Origin: CAISDA01 sp050258555
GTDB taxonomy: Bacteria > Bacteroidota > Ignavibacteria > UBA10030 > UBA8401
Assembly (NCBI GenBank): GCA_050258555.1
Contig: JBLMZA010000159.1
Span: forward strand, 16,124-80,123
Direction: 5' to 3'
Length of the DNA stretch: 64,000 nucleotides
The translations under genes and the position numbers were made by a program. The notes beneath the pieces were generated by a model. That model ran no database searches and was not told the DNA's origin. It worked only from the letters and a program-made list of their open reading frames with translations. Of this stretch, positions 17,835-26,661 are shown one piece after another. The first letter of the stretch is position 1. Each line of letters opens with the position of its first letter.

Positions 17835-19898
17835 ATGGCGACACGAAACGACAACATGGAACACATGCGGCTTCTGCGCAGGATCGCCCTGCGTGCAGCG
17901 CTTGCGCTGACGGCGCTGATGGTCTGCGGCGAGATCGCACCGGCACAGGTCGACGGACCGCTCATCAGCCTGCGCCGCGGCATGCTCTGGAATTCCTATT
18001 ATTACGGAAAGGAGGCCGCGCCGTTTTCGAACTGGTCGCGCCTCAACTACGGCCTCGACTGGCCGGGATTCGATCCGGAATGGATCGGCGCCAATATCGG
18101 AGGCGCAAACAGCTACATGACCTCCGGCGGCATGTGGGTGGGCGCGAAGGACGACTCCGGGAAGATCATCGCGATCGAAGACTGGGCGATGTATGCCGGA
18201 ACGGTGACCGTTGAGAACTCGGCGAAGTACAAGGTGAAAAAGCACATGCGCCGATGGAAAAACGGAGAGAACTTCTGGAACCAGGCCGATCCGGCCGAAG
18301 CGCAGGACGTGATCGATACGGAATGGGAAATGAATCCGAGTTATGTGCCGACGTATGTGGGCGACCGGCAGCTTCCGCTGAACGTGAAGCGCACCGTGCG
18401 CCAGAACGCCGGCTCGAAGGACGACGAGAACTACATCACGACCGAATACGTGCTGCGCAACGTGAGCGACACGCTTGCGATCAAAGAGATGTACCTGATG
18501 ATCACGTACGCGCTCGGCGCCAACTCGCGCGGCTGGAACACGCTCTTTGCGAACTTCAACCAGGGACCGCGCAACAACCGCTTCGTCTACAATCCGAGCG
18601 AGAAAAGCATCGTCGGCTACGCCGAGGATTATCCCGAGACGCCGAGCGTGAACGAGAAGTACGATTATTATCCCGTCGGCGGTCCGACAGGCAAGGGCGA
18701 GTTTCTCGCTCCGGGCTATGTCGGCTTCCGGCTGCTTTACAGCTCTCCCGATTCGACCGGCACCGCGACGCGCGTCTCGAACTACGCCTGGAGCGCCGTT
18801 CCCGATCAGCAGGATCTCTACGGTCCGTTCGGCTCGGCCAGCATGGGAACGGAAGCCCGGTATGAAGTGATCAAGGATCCGATGAAGGCCACCGAAGCAT
18901 TCAAATCGCCGACCGATACGCGCATGACACGCCGCCGCGTCTGGTCGATGATGACGCTCGGACCGTTCCGCCTGAAGAAGGGCGACTCGGTGCGCGTGGT
19001 GGTGGGAGAATACGTGGCCGGCGGTCCCTATGCCGTGGCGGTGAATCCGACTTCGACAGCCGGCGTCATCGGAACGGAGGCGACGAAGGCCCTGACGGCC
19101 ATCGGCAAGCGCATCAAGATCGCCGCCGACAACAAATTCCGGGTTCCTCGTCCGCCTGCATCGCCCGAGTTCACGCTGCAGCTCGGCGCCGATCCGAAGC
19201 AGGTGTCGAATATCCTGAAGTGGAAGACCGATGTCGAAGCGCTTCCCGATCCCGATTATACGGGCAGCGAGCGCTTCGATCTTGCCGGCTACCGCATCTA
19301 CCGGTCGGGATATCTTCCGCTCGGACCGTGGATGCTCGTTGCCGAGATTAAAAAGGGAGACGGCCGCTATCTGACCGGAGGTCAGTACACGTATGTCGAT
19401 ACGTCCGTGGCGATCGGCACGTCGTACTATTATGCGATCACATCGTACGACTCGGCGCATGCCGTCTGGCCGGTGAATCCGGCGGCGTTTCCCGGAGGCG
19501 TGCCGTCCCAGGAATCGTCCATCTACGCATCGCTCTATGCGAAGAGCTCGCTCAATCAGAACCTCGTCGTGTCGCCGTTCAAGACGACCATCCCCGCGGC
19601 GCAGGATTATTCGAACATTCTCGTCGTGCCGAATCCGTTCGTGCTCCAGTCGGGTTCCGTGATGCCGAGCGACAAAAGCTATATCCAGTTCATCAATGTT
19701 CCGAGTCCCTGCACGATCCGCATCTATACGATGCGCGGCGATCTGGTCAAGACCATTCCTCACGACGACGGATCCGGCATTGCGCTGTGGAACCAGCAGA
19801 CCGATTACGGCCAGTTCGTCGGAAGCGGCGTCTACATCTACCACATCGAGTCGCCGGGCGGCAAAACAAAAACGGGTAAACTCGCCATCGTGCGCTGA
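17835..19898 (+). CDS. Large secreted protein with T9SS-type C-terminal domain
   Basis: 687 residues from 17835; an ATG at 17856 (before EHMRLLRR) is an alternative. A signal peptide ends near IAPAQ. No catalytic family is recognised. The middle contains a fibronectin-like stretch (NILKWKTDVEALPDPDYTGS, then LAGYRIYRSGYLPLGPW). The end is a sorting-type domain (NILVVPNPFV, then FVGSGVYIYHIESPGGKTK). It starts 13 nt after the TonB-dependent receptor and 21 nt before the PorV/PorQ gene, a tight arrangement suggesting a cargo or surface partner of that receptor. Confidence 0.75.
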   Translation: MATRNDNMEHMRLLRRIALRAALALTALMVCGEIAPAQVDGPLISLRRGMLWNSYYYGKEAAPFSNWSRLNYGLDWPGFDPEWIGANIGGANSYMTSGGMWVGAKDDSGKIIAIEDWAMYAGTVTVENSAKYKVKKHMRRWKNGENFWNQADPAEAQDVIDTEWEMNPSYVPTYVGDRQLPLNVKRTVRQNAGSKDDENYITTEYVLRNVSDTLAIKEMYLMITYALGANSRGWNTLFANFNQGPRNNRFVYNPSEKSIVGYAEDYPETPSVNEKYDYYPVGGPTGKGEFLAPGYVGFRLLYSSPDSTGTATRVSNYAWSAVPDQQDLYGPFGSASMGTEARYEVIKDPMKATEAFKSPTDTRMTRRRVWSMMTLGPFRLKKGDSVRVVVGEYVAGGPYAVAVNPTSTAGVIGTEATKALTAIGKRIKIAADNKFRVPRPPASPEFTLQLGADPKQVSNILKWKTDVEALPDPDYTGSERFDLAGYRIYRSGYLPLGPWMLVAEIKKGDGRYLTGGQYTYVDTSVAIGTSYYYAITSYDSAHAVWPVNPAAFPGGVPSQESSIYASLYAKSSLNQNLVVSPFKTTIPAAQDYSNILVVPNPFVLQSGSVMPSDKSYIQFINVPSPCTIRIYTMRGDLVKTIPHDDGSGIALWNQQTDYGQFVGSGVYIYHIESPGGKTKTGKLAIVR

Positions 19899-19919
19899 GA
19901 GAGGCAACAATCGACCACT

Positions 19920-20867
19920 ATGAAAACTGAAAAATTCATTCTACTGCTGATCTGCCTGATGTGCTGCGCGAATGCATCATGGGGACAGAATAATTTCAAG
20001 AAGATCGGAACAGCGGGGTATGTGTTCCTGGAAATTCCCGTGACGGCCCGCGGTGCGGCCATGGGCGAAGCCACGCTCACGACGCTGCAGGGCGCGCTGA
20101 GCGTCTTCGACAACCCCGCGGCAACGGGACTGAACACCGACCGCCATTCATTCGGCGCCTCGTTCGCGGACTGGTTTGCCGAGACGCAGCACAAGGCCGC
20201 CGCGTATTCCTATAACGGCGCCGATCTCGGCGTCTTCACCGTCTCGGCGGTGCAGCTCGACTACGGCACCATGCAGGGCACGATCAGCCCGAGCGCCGAC
20301 GCGACAGGTTCGTACATCATCACCGACGATTTCTCGGCGGACGGTCTTGCGCTCGGCGTGTCGTATGCGCGGCAGATGACGGACAAATTTTCGTTCGGCG
20401 CGACGGTCAAGTATGTGCGCGAGAAGATTTCGGTTTACAAGTCGGACAACATGCTTTTCGATGCCGGCATCTACTACAGCACAGGATATCATTCGCTCCG
20501 CATCGGCGGCGCGCTGAAAAATTTCGGCGTCGATGCGAAGTATCTGCAGGGCCTCTTCAAAATGCCGACGGAATTCCGGCTCGGGGCGTCGATGGATGCA
20601 TTCGGCAGCGAGGCGAGCGATCATCGCCTGACCCTGGCGGTCGAAGCCACGCATCCGAGCGACAACGACGAACGGTTCAACGTCGGCGGCGAATACTGGT
20701 TCCAGAATTTCGTCGCCCTCAGGGGCGGATACAAATTCAATTACGACGAAGAGAAATGGACCGCCGGCGCCGGAGTCCGGTGGTCGGGACTCACGCTCGA
20801 TGCGGCCTACGCCTCCTATGGACGGCTCGGCACGGTCGTCCGGTTTTCGCTCTCGGCGGGCATCTGA
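19920..20867 (+). CDS. PorV/PorQ-family outer-membrane protein
   Basis: 315 residues. A signal peptide ends near SWGQN, followed by the family opening: GTAGYVFLEIPVTARGAAMG and LSVFDNPAAT. These match the PorV/PorQ (UPF0164) group of FadL-like 14-stranded barrels. PorV and PorQ serve the type IX secretion system by shuttling cargo from the translocon to the attachment machinery. Placement right after a T9SS cargo gene supports a role as a dedicated partner, which is inference. The stop overlaps an alternative start of the next gene. Confidence 0.85.
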   Translation: MKTEKFILLLICLMCCANASWGQNNFKKIGTAGYVFLEIPVTARGAAMGEATLTTLQGALSVFDNPAATGLNTDRHSFGASFADWFAETQHKAAAYSYNGADLGVFTVSAVQLDYGTMQGTISPSADATGSYIITDDFSADGLALGVSYARQMTDKFSFGATVKYVREKISVYKSDNMLFDAGIYYSTGYHSLRIGGALKNFGVDAKYLQGLFKMPTEFRLGASMDAFGSEASDHRLTLAVEATHPSDNDERFNVGGEYWFQNFVALRGGYKFNYDEEKWTAGAGVRWSGLTLDAAYASYGRLGTVVRFSLSAGI

Positions 20868-20899
20868 TGCCAATCACTCAACTGATATCACTCTTACGT

Positions 20900-21760
20900 A
20901 TGAAAACTCGCGTTTTGATCTTGACACTCCTGTGCGCTGCAGCCGTGACGGCGGCATCGGCACAGGAACAGCAGAAAATGTTTTCACTGAAGACGCTCAC
21001 GGCAACCGGACAGGCGCTGTTTGGCGTCAGTCCCCGCTCGACGTTCCAATCGGGCAGCACGGGCATCGGCGGGGGAGCCGAAGCTCGTCTCCATCTGACA
21101 GGACCGATATCGCTCAGCCTTGAAGGCGGCTATCAGGACTATACGATCAAGCAGAAGAGTCCGGTCACCAACTGGAACTGGGTTTACTGGCAGAAATATT
21201 ACCGCAGCTACATCAACACCGACTGGCTGGGTTCCTATTCCTATTTCAACGGCACGCGCGTGAGGACTTCGACGCTCACCGACGACCAGATCGTTTCGGG
21301 CACGCCGATCGTCCGCGAAGACAGCATCTATCAGGCCACGTTCAAGGCCGTGCAGACGATGAGCGTCATTCCGCTCGGCATCTCGGTCAATGCCGAAATT
21401 CCGGTCAACGCATGGCTCGTCCCGTTTGTGGGAGCCGGCGCGAGCGTCTATCTGTACGAGCGCACCATGTATCTTGACGAGCACTGGACAAAGCGCGCCA
21501 GGCCCGATGCCGGCATCGACAGCGGCCGCGTCTACCCGTTTGAATATGATTTCCGGAATTTTGCGACGCCGATCAGGGGAGAGGTCTATGCCGTCTCGGC
21601 AAAAGCAGGAGCCGATCTGCTCGTCTCGCGTCTGATCGGGTTCCGTTTCACGGCGCAGTATCAGGGCATCATCGATGCCGCAGGCGGCGCCTCTGCCGCC
21701 AGGAATTTCCCGTTCCGCGGCACCTTTGCCGCCACACTGGGACTCGTCATACGCTACTGA
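20900..21760 (+). CDS. Outer-membrane beta-barrel protein, unknown function
   Basis: 286 residues. The ATG at 20900 gives a clear signal peptide (MKTRVLILTLLCAAAVTAASAQ); an in-frame ATG at 20867 overlapping the PorV/PorQ stop would add 11 residues ahead of it. The body alternates polar and hydrophobic residues in short strands separated by loops rich in Tyr and Trp (for example NWVYWQKYYRSYINTDWLGS), and ends in GLVIRY with a terminal aromatic. It resembles small OmpA/porin-type barrels but no specific family is recognised. Confidence 0.65.
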   Translation: MKTRVLILTLLCAAAVTAASAQEQQKMFSLKTLTATGQALFGVSPRSTFQSGSTGIGGGAEARLHLTGPISLSLEGGYQDYTIKQKSPVTNWNWVYWQKYYRSYINTDWLGSYSYFNGTRVRTSTLTDDQIVSGTPIVREDSIYQATFKAVQTMSVIPLGISVNAEIPVNAWLVPFVGAGASVYLYERTMYLDEHWTKRARPDAGIDSGRVYPFEYDFRNFATPIRGEVYAVSAKAGADLLVSRLIGFRFTAQYQGIIDAAGGASAARNFPFRGTFAATLGLVIRY

Positions 21761-21775
21761 GAGTTGTTATTCTGC

Positions 21776-21800
21776 GGGGCCAAGCGCGCAGCTTCGCCCT
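21776..21800. repeat. Degenerate copy of the repeated palindrome
   Basis: Arms GGGGCCAAGC and GCTTCGCCCT around a GCGCA loop. They differ from the exact copies at one base in each arm and in the loop. The element lies in the 71-nt gap between two outer-membrane barrel genes. Confidence 0.45.
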
Positions 21801-21831
21801 CGACACTGTGCACACATAAATTCTGATTGCC

Positions 21832-22464
21832 ATGAATAAACGATTGTTCATCATCCTTTTCCTGCTTTGTTCCTTCACCTCCGCGCATGCGCAGACCGCA
21901 GGCAGTTATTACGTCGCGGCGCGCGGCATGTATTCCGCGCCCATCGGTTCGCTTGGCGACTGGTTCAAGCCCGCCACAGGCGTGCAGATCGCCTTCGGCA
22001 CGCGCAGCGAATCGGATCTCACATGGGAATTCAACGCCGAAATGATGACCTATTCGAAGCCGAATACGGGCAAATTGTATTATCCCGATCTCGATCTGAA
22101 GCTCGAGCTGTTCGGCCTTGGCGCCCAGGTCGATTACGCGATCACCACTCAGTCCATGGTGACGCCCTACGTCACGGCAGGCGCGGCGTTCTACCGATGG
22201 CTGGGCACGCGCGGTCGGCATGCGCTCGACTCGGCGCAGACGCAGATCGTATGGGAATTGAAGCAGAACGACTGGAGCGCGGGATTCAATGCCGGTATCG
22301 GCGTCAATGTCGCCGTCACATCGGCGCTCTCAATCGACGCATCGGCACGCTATCACATCGTCAACGGCGAACTCTGGCCGGCGCTTGCTCTTCGGCTCGA
22401 GAATGTCAGCGGATTCCAGTCGCTTCGGACCTCCGTCGGCCTCAAATACGAATTCGAATTCTGA
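21832..22464 (+). CDS. Outer-membrane beta-barrel protein, unknown function
   Basis: 210 residues. A signal peptide ends near SAHAQ. The remainder reads as an eight-stranded-type barrel (GSYYVAARGMYSAPIGSLGD, then strands such as YVTAGAAFYRWLGTRG and IGVNVAVTSALSIDASARYH) ending in VGLKYEFEF, whose terminal Phe suits the BAM signal. It resembles OmpW/outer-membrane-beta-barrel (PF13505) proteins. It is the last gene before a terminator at 22526-22562, so it closes the envelope block. Confidence 0.7.
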   Translation: MNKRLFIILFLLCSFTSAHAQTAGSYYVAARGMYSAPIGSLGDWFKPATGVQIAFGTRSESDLTWEFNAEMMTYSKPNTGKLYYPDLDLKLELFGLGAQVDYAITTQSMVTPYVTAGAAFYRWLGTRGRHALDSAQTQIVWELKQNDWSAGFNAGIGVNVAVTSALSIDASARYHIVNGELWPALALRLENVSGFQSLRTSVGLKYEFEF

Positions 22465-22525
22465 TCCGGCATCCGGACCTCGGCGCAGCAAGAGGCGCCG
22501 TCGGGCTCAGTTGGAGAAGATGCAT

Positions 22526-22562
22526 AACGGCTTCCTGAAAGAGAAGAAGGGAAGCCGTTTTT
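22526..22562 (+). terminator. Rho-independent terminator closing the envelope block
   Basis: A 10-bp stem (AACGGCTTCC at 22526-22535 with GGAAGCCGTT at 22550-22559), a 14-nt loop and five T to 22562. Confidence 0.85.
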
Positions 22563-22651
22563 CATGTACATTTTTTCTCTATGAAGTCTCGCCCGTATTT
22601 CGTATTTTTTAAAAAGATTATCAAACATCATAGAACGGACTTTGATCATTC

Positions 22652-23797
22652 ATGCTCACACCCATCGTAGAACCGGAGCAAAGTGCCATTCTGATTGTCG
22701 ATGACGAAGACGCCAATGCGGGTGCCATCAGCGCCATTTTGTGTCATGAAGGATTCAAAACCTTTTCAGCCGGCACCGGCATGGAGGCGCTTGCGATCCT
22801 TGCCGGCGAACAGGTGGATCTGGTGCTGCTCGATATCGTACTGCCGGATATCGACGGATTCGAGGTGCTGGCGCGCCTGAGAGCGGTTCCGCGGACGAAA
22901 GAAACTGCGGTCATCTTCCTGAGCGGAAACATGCGCGATCCTGCATCGATCGAGAAGGGATTCAGTCTCGGCGTCAACGAGTATCTGGTGAAACCCATCG
23001 AGCCGGCGGAACTTCTGGTCCGTGTCCGGTCACTGCTGCGCCTGCGGTACGCCGAAAAGCGATGGCGCCAGCTCAACGCCGATTTCATATCGATGCTTGT
23101 GCACGATCTGAGAGGTCCGCTGACCGCCGTGCATGCCTTCACGCGGCTGATGAACGAGGATGCCGAACTGACCGAGGCCGCGCGCAGCGAAATGCTCCGT
23201 CTGATGGACAGTTCATGCAACCACATGCTGGACATCATCAACGACATTCTGGACCTGTCGAAGCTTGAAGCGGATTACGTGCGGCTCAACACCACCGACA
23301 TCGATCTGCGGAAAATCGTAAACGAGACCATCGGCCGCATGAAGCCGCTCGCGCTGAAAAAGTCGATACATGTTTCCACCGAATACATCGATGCGGCGCG
23401 CCTTGTGAAAGCCGATCCGAAGAAACTCGAGCAGGTGATGGAGAACCTGATCGGCAACGCCATAAAATTCACCGCAAGCGAAGGAAGCATCGCCATTACC
23501 GTCCGGTTTGCGGCCGGCCCGGAGGATCTGCCCGATACGCCCGTGACGTTTTTCCCGTCGATGGTGGTTTCTGTCGCCGACACCGGAGCGGGCATACCGG
23601 ACGAGGACCAGCATCTGCTCTTCGACAAGTACCGGCAGGTGAAGACGGACAAATTGCGGACGGAAAAGGGAACCGGCCTCGGACTGGCAATCTGCAAAAA
23701 GATCATCGAAGCTCATGACGGCCAGATCTGGCTCAGAAGCAAAGTCGATGTGGGAACCACCATCTTCTTTGCGCTGCCGATCGGCGACGGTCAATAG
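22652..23797 (+). CDS. Response-regulator receiver / histidine kinase (REC-HisKA-HATPase)
   Basis: 381 residues, soluble. The receiver domain (about 13-128) has acidic D17-D18, phosphoacceptor D61 and the VKP lysine near 114. A short linker leads to a HisKA helix with the phosphorylated His at H151 (LVHDLRGPLTAVHAF) and then a HATPase domain with the N box (ENLIGNAIKFT), G1 (VADTGAGIP) and G2 (GTGLGLAICKK). The receiver-first order indicates a kinase whose activity or localisation is set by phosphorylation of its own receiver. No cognate regulator is adjacent, so partners are unknown. Confidence 0.92.
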   Translation: MLTPIVEPEQSAILIVDDEDANAGAISAILCHEGFKTFSAGTGMEALAILAGEQVDLVLLDIVLPDIDGFEVLARLRAVPRTKETAVIFLSGNMRDPASIEKGFSLGVNEYLVKPIEPAELLVRVRSLLRLRYAEKRWRQLNADFISMLVHDLRGPLTAVHAFTRLMNEDAELTEAARSEMLRLMDSSCNHMLDIINDILDLSKLEADYVRLNTTDIDLRKIVNETIGRMKPLALKKSIHVSTEYIDAARLVKADPKKLEQVMENLIGNAIKFTASEGSIAITVRFAAGPEDLPDTPVTFFPSMVVSVADTGAGIPDEDQHLLFDKYRQVKTDKLRTEKGTGLGLAICKKIIEAHDGQIWLRSKVDVGTTIFFALPIGDGQ

Positions 23798-23874
23798 CAT
23801 GCCGTTCAACCTTTGCAATGCGATGCCGGCCGATACGGCGCCGGCGCACACTCATCACTCTTCAATTATCAATT

Positions 23875-24786
23875 ATGATTTCGTTTATTGTTCATGGCGG
23901 TGCATGGGATATCCCCGATAACCTGCTGGAAGCGCATCGCAGCGGCGTTTCGCGCGCACTGCAGATCGGATGGGAACTGTTGTCGGGCGGAGCAAGCGCC
24001 GTCGATGCCGTCGAAAAGGCCATCAATTATCTTGAAGACGATCCGACGTTCGATGCGGGACGCGGATCGTTCGTGAACGCCGCGGGTGAAATCGAGCTCG
24101 ATGCGAGCATCATGAACGGTTCCACATACCGCTGCGGCGCCGTGGCATCCGTCCAGAATATCCGCTATCCCATTTCTCTCGCCCGTCTGGTGATGGACCG
24201 GAGCGAGCATGTGCTTCTTTCAGGGAAAGGGGCCGTGCAGTTCGGAGCGGAAAACGGCATCGCGCAATGCTCGAGCGACGACCTGCTGGTGGGGCGCGAG
24301 CTCGAGCGGTGGAAAGAACTGCTGAAGCAGAAAAACTATTCGACGAAAGATTCGTTCCGGAAAAGAACGGACCTGCCGTCCGACACCGTCGGCTGCATCG
24401 CCATCGATGCGAACGGCGTGCTTGCAGCCGGCACATCGACCGGCGGCACGCCGAACAAATATCCGGGCCGCGTGGGCGATTCGCCTCTGATCGGATGCGG
24501 CACCTATGCAGACAGCGCCATCGGCGGCGTCTCGTGCACGGGCTGGGGCGAGGCGATCATCAAGGTCGTGCTTGCCAAGACCATTGTGGGACTGCTTGAA
24601 GTCAACGGCGGCAATGTCCAGGCTGCGGCCGACGAGGGCATCGCCCGGCTCGAGAAGAAGGCGGAAGGCTTCGGCGGCGTGATCGTGCTCAACAGCAAGG
24701 GAGAACCCGCCTTTTCCTATAACACGCCGCGAATGGCGCGCGCCTACCGGACGGCATCGATGAGCGATGCGTATGCGGAAGTGTAA
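23875..24786 (+). CDS. Isoaspartyl peptidase / plant-type L-asparaginase
   Basis: 303 residues from the ATG at 23875. The Ntn-hydrolase family features are clear: VHGGAWDIP at the N-terminus, DAGRGSFVN at about 60-68, and the autocleavage site just before T171 (SDTVGCIA), which becomes the N-terminal nucleophile, followed by GTSTGG and GCGTYAD. The enzyme hydrolyses beta-aspartyl dipeptides and asparagine after self-processing into alpha and beta chains. No signal peptide is seen, so it is probably cytoplasmic. It lies 77 nt after the kinase gene and 21 nt before rsmB. Confidence 0.92.
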   Translation: MISFIVHGGAWDIPDNLLEAHRSGVSRALQIGWELLSGGASAVDAVEKAINYLEDDPTFDAGRGSFVNAAGEIELDASIMNGSTYRCGAVASVQNIRYPISLARLVMDRSEHVLLSGKGAVQFGAENGIAQCSSDDLLVGRELERWKELLKQKNYSTKDSFRKRTDLPSDTVGCIAIDANGVLAAGTSTGGTPNKYPGRVGDSPLIGCGTYADSAIGGVSCTGWGEAIIKVVLAKTIVGLLEVNGGNVQAAADEGIARLEKKAEGFGGVIVLNSKGEPAFSYNTPRMARAYRTASMSDAYAEV

Positions 24787-24807
24787 GAAGAGGGGACCGG
24801 ACAACGC

Positions 24808-26130
24808 GTGAAACTTTCTTCGCTGATAGGACATGCAATCGAGGCTGCGCTCGGCATCGAACACGAGCAGCGGCCCGCTGATTCACTGATCGATTCATTT
24901 TTTCGTTCACGAAAATACCTCGGATCGCATGACCGCCGCTTCATCGCGGAAACGGTCTACGGCATGCTGAGATGGAAGCTCACCCTCGATGCGATCGTCG
25001 AGCGCGCCGTTCCGGCCGAAGCGCGCATGGGGCGCGATCTTTTTTCGTCGAATCTCATCACGTACCGCTGCGCGGCGTATCTTCTGCGTTCGGTGCGGCA
25101 TGATGCCGCCGAGCTCGCACAGGAGTTCCCGGAATCCGCGCGCGCATCTGTCATGGAAATCGCAGCCCACGCGGACGATGCAGTCGCCGTCGACGATCCC
25201 GTTCAGGGACTTTCGTATGCGGAATCGTTTCCCGAATGGATGGCGGCGCAATGGATCGGCCGCTACGGCCGGGAAGAAGCGGTGAAGCTCTGCCATGCGC
25301 TGAACGAAAATGCGCCGGTCACGCTGCGTGTGAACACCATCAAGGCCACGGTTGAAGAATGCCGCGCCGCGCTCAGCCGCGAAGGCGTGGAATCGGAACC
25401 GACGAAGCTGTCTCCGTTCGGATTGAACCTCCGGCGGCGCATCAATGTGTTCCAGCTCGCCGCATTCAAGGAGGGACTCTTCGAAGTGCAGGATGAGGGA
25501 AGCCAGCTCCTGGCTCTCCTTGTCGATCCGAAACCTTCGGCGAAGGTCGTGGATGCCTGCGCCGGCGCCGGCGGCAAGACGCTTGCGCTCGGAGCGGTGA
25601 TGAAGAACCGCGGCGTGATCTATTCGATGGATGTGCACACCGGCAGGCTCGAAGAGCTGCGGAAGCGCCTCCGACGCAGCGGCGCCGATACGGTGCGCGT
25701 TCGCGTGGTGGACGGAGAGACGCTGCCGGATGATCTCGCCGGCATCGCCGATAATGTGCTGGTGGACGCGCCATGCTCGGGACTCGGCACCATCCGCCGG
25801 AATCCCGGCATGAAGTGGAGCGTCACGCCCCAGGTTGTTGAAGAGATCAGCATGAAGCAGCATCGGATCCTCGATCTGTATTCGAAAGCCGTCAAACCCT
25901 GCGGCATTCTCGTCTATGCCACATGCACGACGATGAAGGCGGAAAATGAGGATGTGGTCGAAGCGTTTCTCGCAGCGCATCCCGAATTCACGCTCGAGGA
26001 TCCGGCGAAGCGCCTCGCGCGCTACGGTCTCGAGACGCTCGTCGACAGTCACTATTTCCAGCTGCTTCCTCACCGGCATGACACGGATGGATTCTTTGCA
26101 GCCGTCATGAAAAAAACAGGAACCGTATGA
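24808..26130 (+). CDS. rsmB: 16S rRNA (cytosine-C5) methyltransferase, RsmB type
   Basis: 440 residues with a GTG start (24808), and a purine-rich GAAGAGGGG about 15 nt upstream. An N-terminal NusB-like helical domain (about 1-135) precedes the NOP2/Sun methyltransferase domain: the SAM loop DACAGAGGKT (249-258), catalytic-region C323 in DAPCSG and C373 in YATCT, the Cys pair used by this family to form and release the covalent cytosine adduct. Domain order and length fit RsmB, which methylates C967 of 16S rRNA; other RsmB/F relatives cannot be fully excluded. The stop overlaps the next ATG (ATGA). Confidence 0.88.
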   Translation: MKLSSLIGHAIEAALGIEHEQRPADSLIDSFFRSRKYLGSHDRRFIAETVYGMLRWKLTLDAIVERAVPAEARMGRDLFSSNLITYRCAAYLLRSVRHDAAELAQEFPESARASVMEIAAHADDAVAVDDPVQGLSYAESFPEWMAAQWIGRYGREEAVKLCHALNENAPVTLRVNTIKATVEECRAALSREGVESEPTKLSPFGLNLRRRINVFQLAAFKEGLFEVQDEGSQLLALLVDPKPSAKVVDACAGAGGKTLALGAVMKNRGVIYSMDVHTGRLEELRKRLRRSGADTVRVRVVDGETLPDDLAGIADNVLVDAPCSGLGTIRRNPGMKWSVTPQVVEEISMKQHRILDLYSKAVKPCGILVYATCTTMKAENEDVVEAFLAAHPEFTLEDPAKRLARYGLETLVDSHYFQLLPHRHDTDGFFAAVMKKTGTV

Positions 26131-26645
26131 AAACATTCTCGATCGCTCTTGTCATCGCATTGTTCGCGCTTTCCGGCTGCTCGAAAGAATCGGAACAGTC
26201 GCTGTGGAAAAAAGTCGAAGCCTCGCGCGCCGGCAACAATTCCGATTCCACCATCCAGGTCTGCCGGCAGATCATCGCAGACTATCCCTCGGGTAAGTTC
26301 GCTCCCGGCGCGCTCTATATGATCGCCGAGACGTACTACCGCGGCAAGCACGATCCGCGAACCGCAACGGGCTACTACCGGGATTTCATCGCGAAATATC
26401 CCGATCTCGTGCAGACGCCGGTCGCGATGTTCCTGATCGGATTCATCTACAACAACGACCTCGGCAATCCCGACAGCGCGAAGATCGGCTATGAGCAGTT
26501 TCTGCAAAAGTATCCGAACCATGAACTGGCGAAATCGGCGCAGTTCGAACTCGAGAATCTCGGCAAGACGGCCGATGAGATTCTGAAAGACAAACAGCCT
26601 TCGGCGAAAGCGGGCGGACGCAGCGAGGGCGTCAGGCGAAAATAA
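26127..26645 (+). CDS. Tetratricopeptide-repeat lipoprotein (YbgF/BamD-like)
   Basis: 172 residues. A lipoprotein signal peptide ends in the canonical lipobox LSGC (Cys18). Two or three TPR-like helical pairs follow, with CRQIIADYPSGKFAPGALYM, YRDFIAKYPDLVQTPVAMF and YEQFLQKYPNHELAKSAQF, the spacing typical of the tol-pal YbgF/CpoB or BamD type. It is probably anchored in the outer membrane facing the periplasm. Its start overlaps rsmB by 4 bp and DUF58 follows 16 nt later, so the three are likely one transcript. Confidence 0.75.
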   Translation: MKTFSIALVIALFALSGCSKESEQSLWKKVEASRAGNNSDSTIQVCRQIIADYPSGKFAPGALYMIAETYYRGKHDPRTATGYYRDFIAKYPDLVQTPVAMFLIGFIYNNDLGNPDSAKIGYEQFLQKYPNHELAKSAQFELENLGKTADEILKDKQPSAKAGGRSEGVRRK

Positions 26646-26661
26646 CAGCGGGGAGAATGGT

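Noticed and set aside
15137..17983. Minus-strand open frame of about 950 codons opposite the TonB-dependent receptor
   Set aside because: Low-complexity Arg/Val/His composition and no recognisable motif; the plus-strand gene has clear TonB-receptor features.
17811..19910. Minus-strand open frame of about 700 codons opposite the second T9SS protein
   Set aside because: Same shadow composition; the plus strand carries a signal peptide and sorting domain.
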